Assembly: GCA_965276005.1 (NCBI GenBank)
Contig: OZ254962.1
Location: 1,922,001 to 1,986,000, forward strand
Length of the DNA: 64,000 bases
Origin: G965232465 sp965276005
GTDB lineage: Bacteria > Pseudomonadota > Alphaproteobacteria > JAQWUY01
Direction of reading: 5' to 3'
Within the stretch, counting starts at the first letter, position 1. Every line of letters begins with the position of its first letter. Below the pieces are notes generated by a model. The model saw only the letters and a list, made by a program, of their open reading frames with translations. It ran no database searches and was not told the origin of the DNA. The position numbers and the translations under genes were made by a program. This document shows positions 63,910 to 64,000 of the stretch, piece after piece.

Positions 63910-63923
63910 ATGATTTTAATCAA
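63910..63923 (-). promoter_or_regulatory. FNR/FixK-type box upstream of hemN
   Basis: On the minus strand TTGATTAAAATCAT matches the FNR/FixK consensus TTGATNNNNATCAA in all but the last base. hemN is a well-known target of these regulators. The distance to the start is short, so it could also serve the gene that begins to the right. Confidence 0.45.
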
Positions 63924-63968
63924 GAGACAATTAAAAAAACCTATTTATCATGGGGGGCTACACTATCC

Positions 63969-64000
63969 ATGTCTAACGCCTTTGGCAGCATTTGCGGCAA
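63969..64000 (+). CDS. possible 5' end of a gene running out of the window
   Basis: ATG at 63969 is preceded by GGGGGG and opens a frame (MSNAFGSICG) that reaches the window end. The first residues loosely resemble chorismate synthase, but ten codons are too few to name it. Confidence 0.3.
   Translation, partial: MSNAFGSICG

Noticed and set aside
1..64000. CRISPR array
   Set aside because: No run of regularly spaced direct repeats and no cas gene was seen in the window.
1..64000. TGA recoded as tryptophan
   Set aside because: Several genes end in TGA with good overlaps (ATGA) to the next start and normal C-termini, so the standard bacterial code applies.

Overview
The window looks like a piece of an alphaproteobacterial chromosome around its replication origin. 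Several signs agree: an AccD with the alphaproteobacterial form of the N-terminal zinc-ribbon region (TG where other phyla have SCG), the order hemE / origin / maf-aroE-coaE-dnaQ-secB, the order hemC-hemD-mitofilin-like-HemY-like, trxA-addA-addB-tsaE, argD-argF-hslO, trpB-trpA-accD-folC, and parAB next to mnmG-rsmG. TGA behaves as an ordinary stop. The genus cannot be named from the sequence. Arginine, tryptophan and haem genes are kept, while a sulfite reductase flavoprotein gene survives only as a C-terminal fragment, so the genome seems to be losing some pathways without being an extreme endosymbiont.

Layout. 1-10 kb is mixed: rsmA, an orphan sulfate-binding protein, tRNA-Thr(GGT), a DUF4143 ATPase, an IS1595-type insertion sequence, a scar joining fragments of a Fic gene and of cysJ, then a restriction-modification cassette (EcoRI-type adenine methylase plus DUF262-HNH nuclease) whose start is preceded by a run of 16 C in coding sense and which sits between short direct repeats. 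A coiled-coil membrane protein, mntR, miaA and a Sel1-like protein follow. 11-13 kb holds an ATPase/Toprim-like pair (RloA/RloB type), a likely defence module. 13-17 kb is mnmG-rsmG-parS-parA-parB. 17-21 kb has three tandem paralogous membrane proteins and a secreted polysaccharide deacetylase.

21-33.5 kb is one long leftward block in which genes touch or overlap: hemC, hemD, a mitofilin-like protein with an N-terminal helix-turn-helix, a HemY-like protein, tsaE, addB (with a second parS inside its coding sequence), addA, trxA, mnmE. tsaD and gpsA run the other way. 35.7-39.9 kb is an accessory island: a large lysozyme-domain protein, a duplicated pair of secreted proteins and a small basic secreted protein. 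Then come rho, hemJ and hemE.

Between hemE and maf (about 42.84-43.12 kb) lies an AT-rich stretch with four exact and several near-exact DnaA boxes, the best candidate for oriC. Genes to its left mostly read leftward and genes to its right rightward. The right side continues maf, aroE, coaE, dnaQ, an ABC-2 permease, recX/smr, secB, argD, argF, beta-carbonic anhydrase, hslO and an orphan adenine methylase. From folC onward a leftward block carries folC, accD, trpA, trpB, argJ, a parvulin, secA and hemN, the last with an FNR-like box upstream.

The most interesting points are the probably phase-variable restriction-modification cassette, the origin with two flanking-region parS sites, the RloAB-type pair, and a roughly 130-base dispersed intergenic repeat seen twice in opposite orientation (near 1.0 and 45.9 kb).
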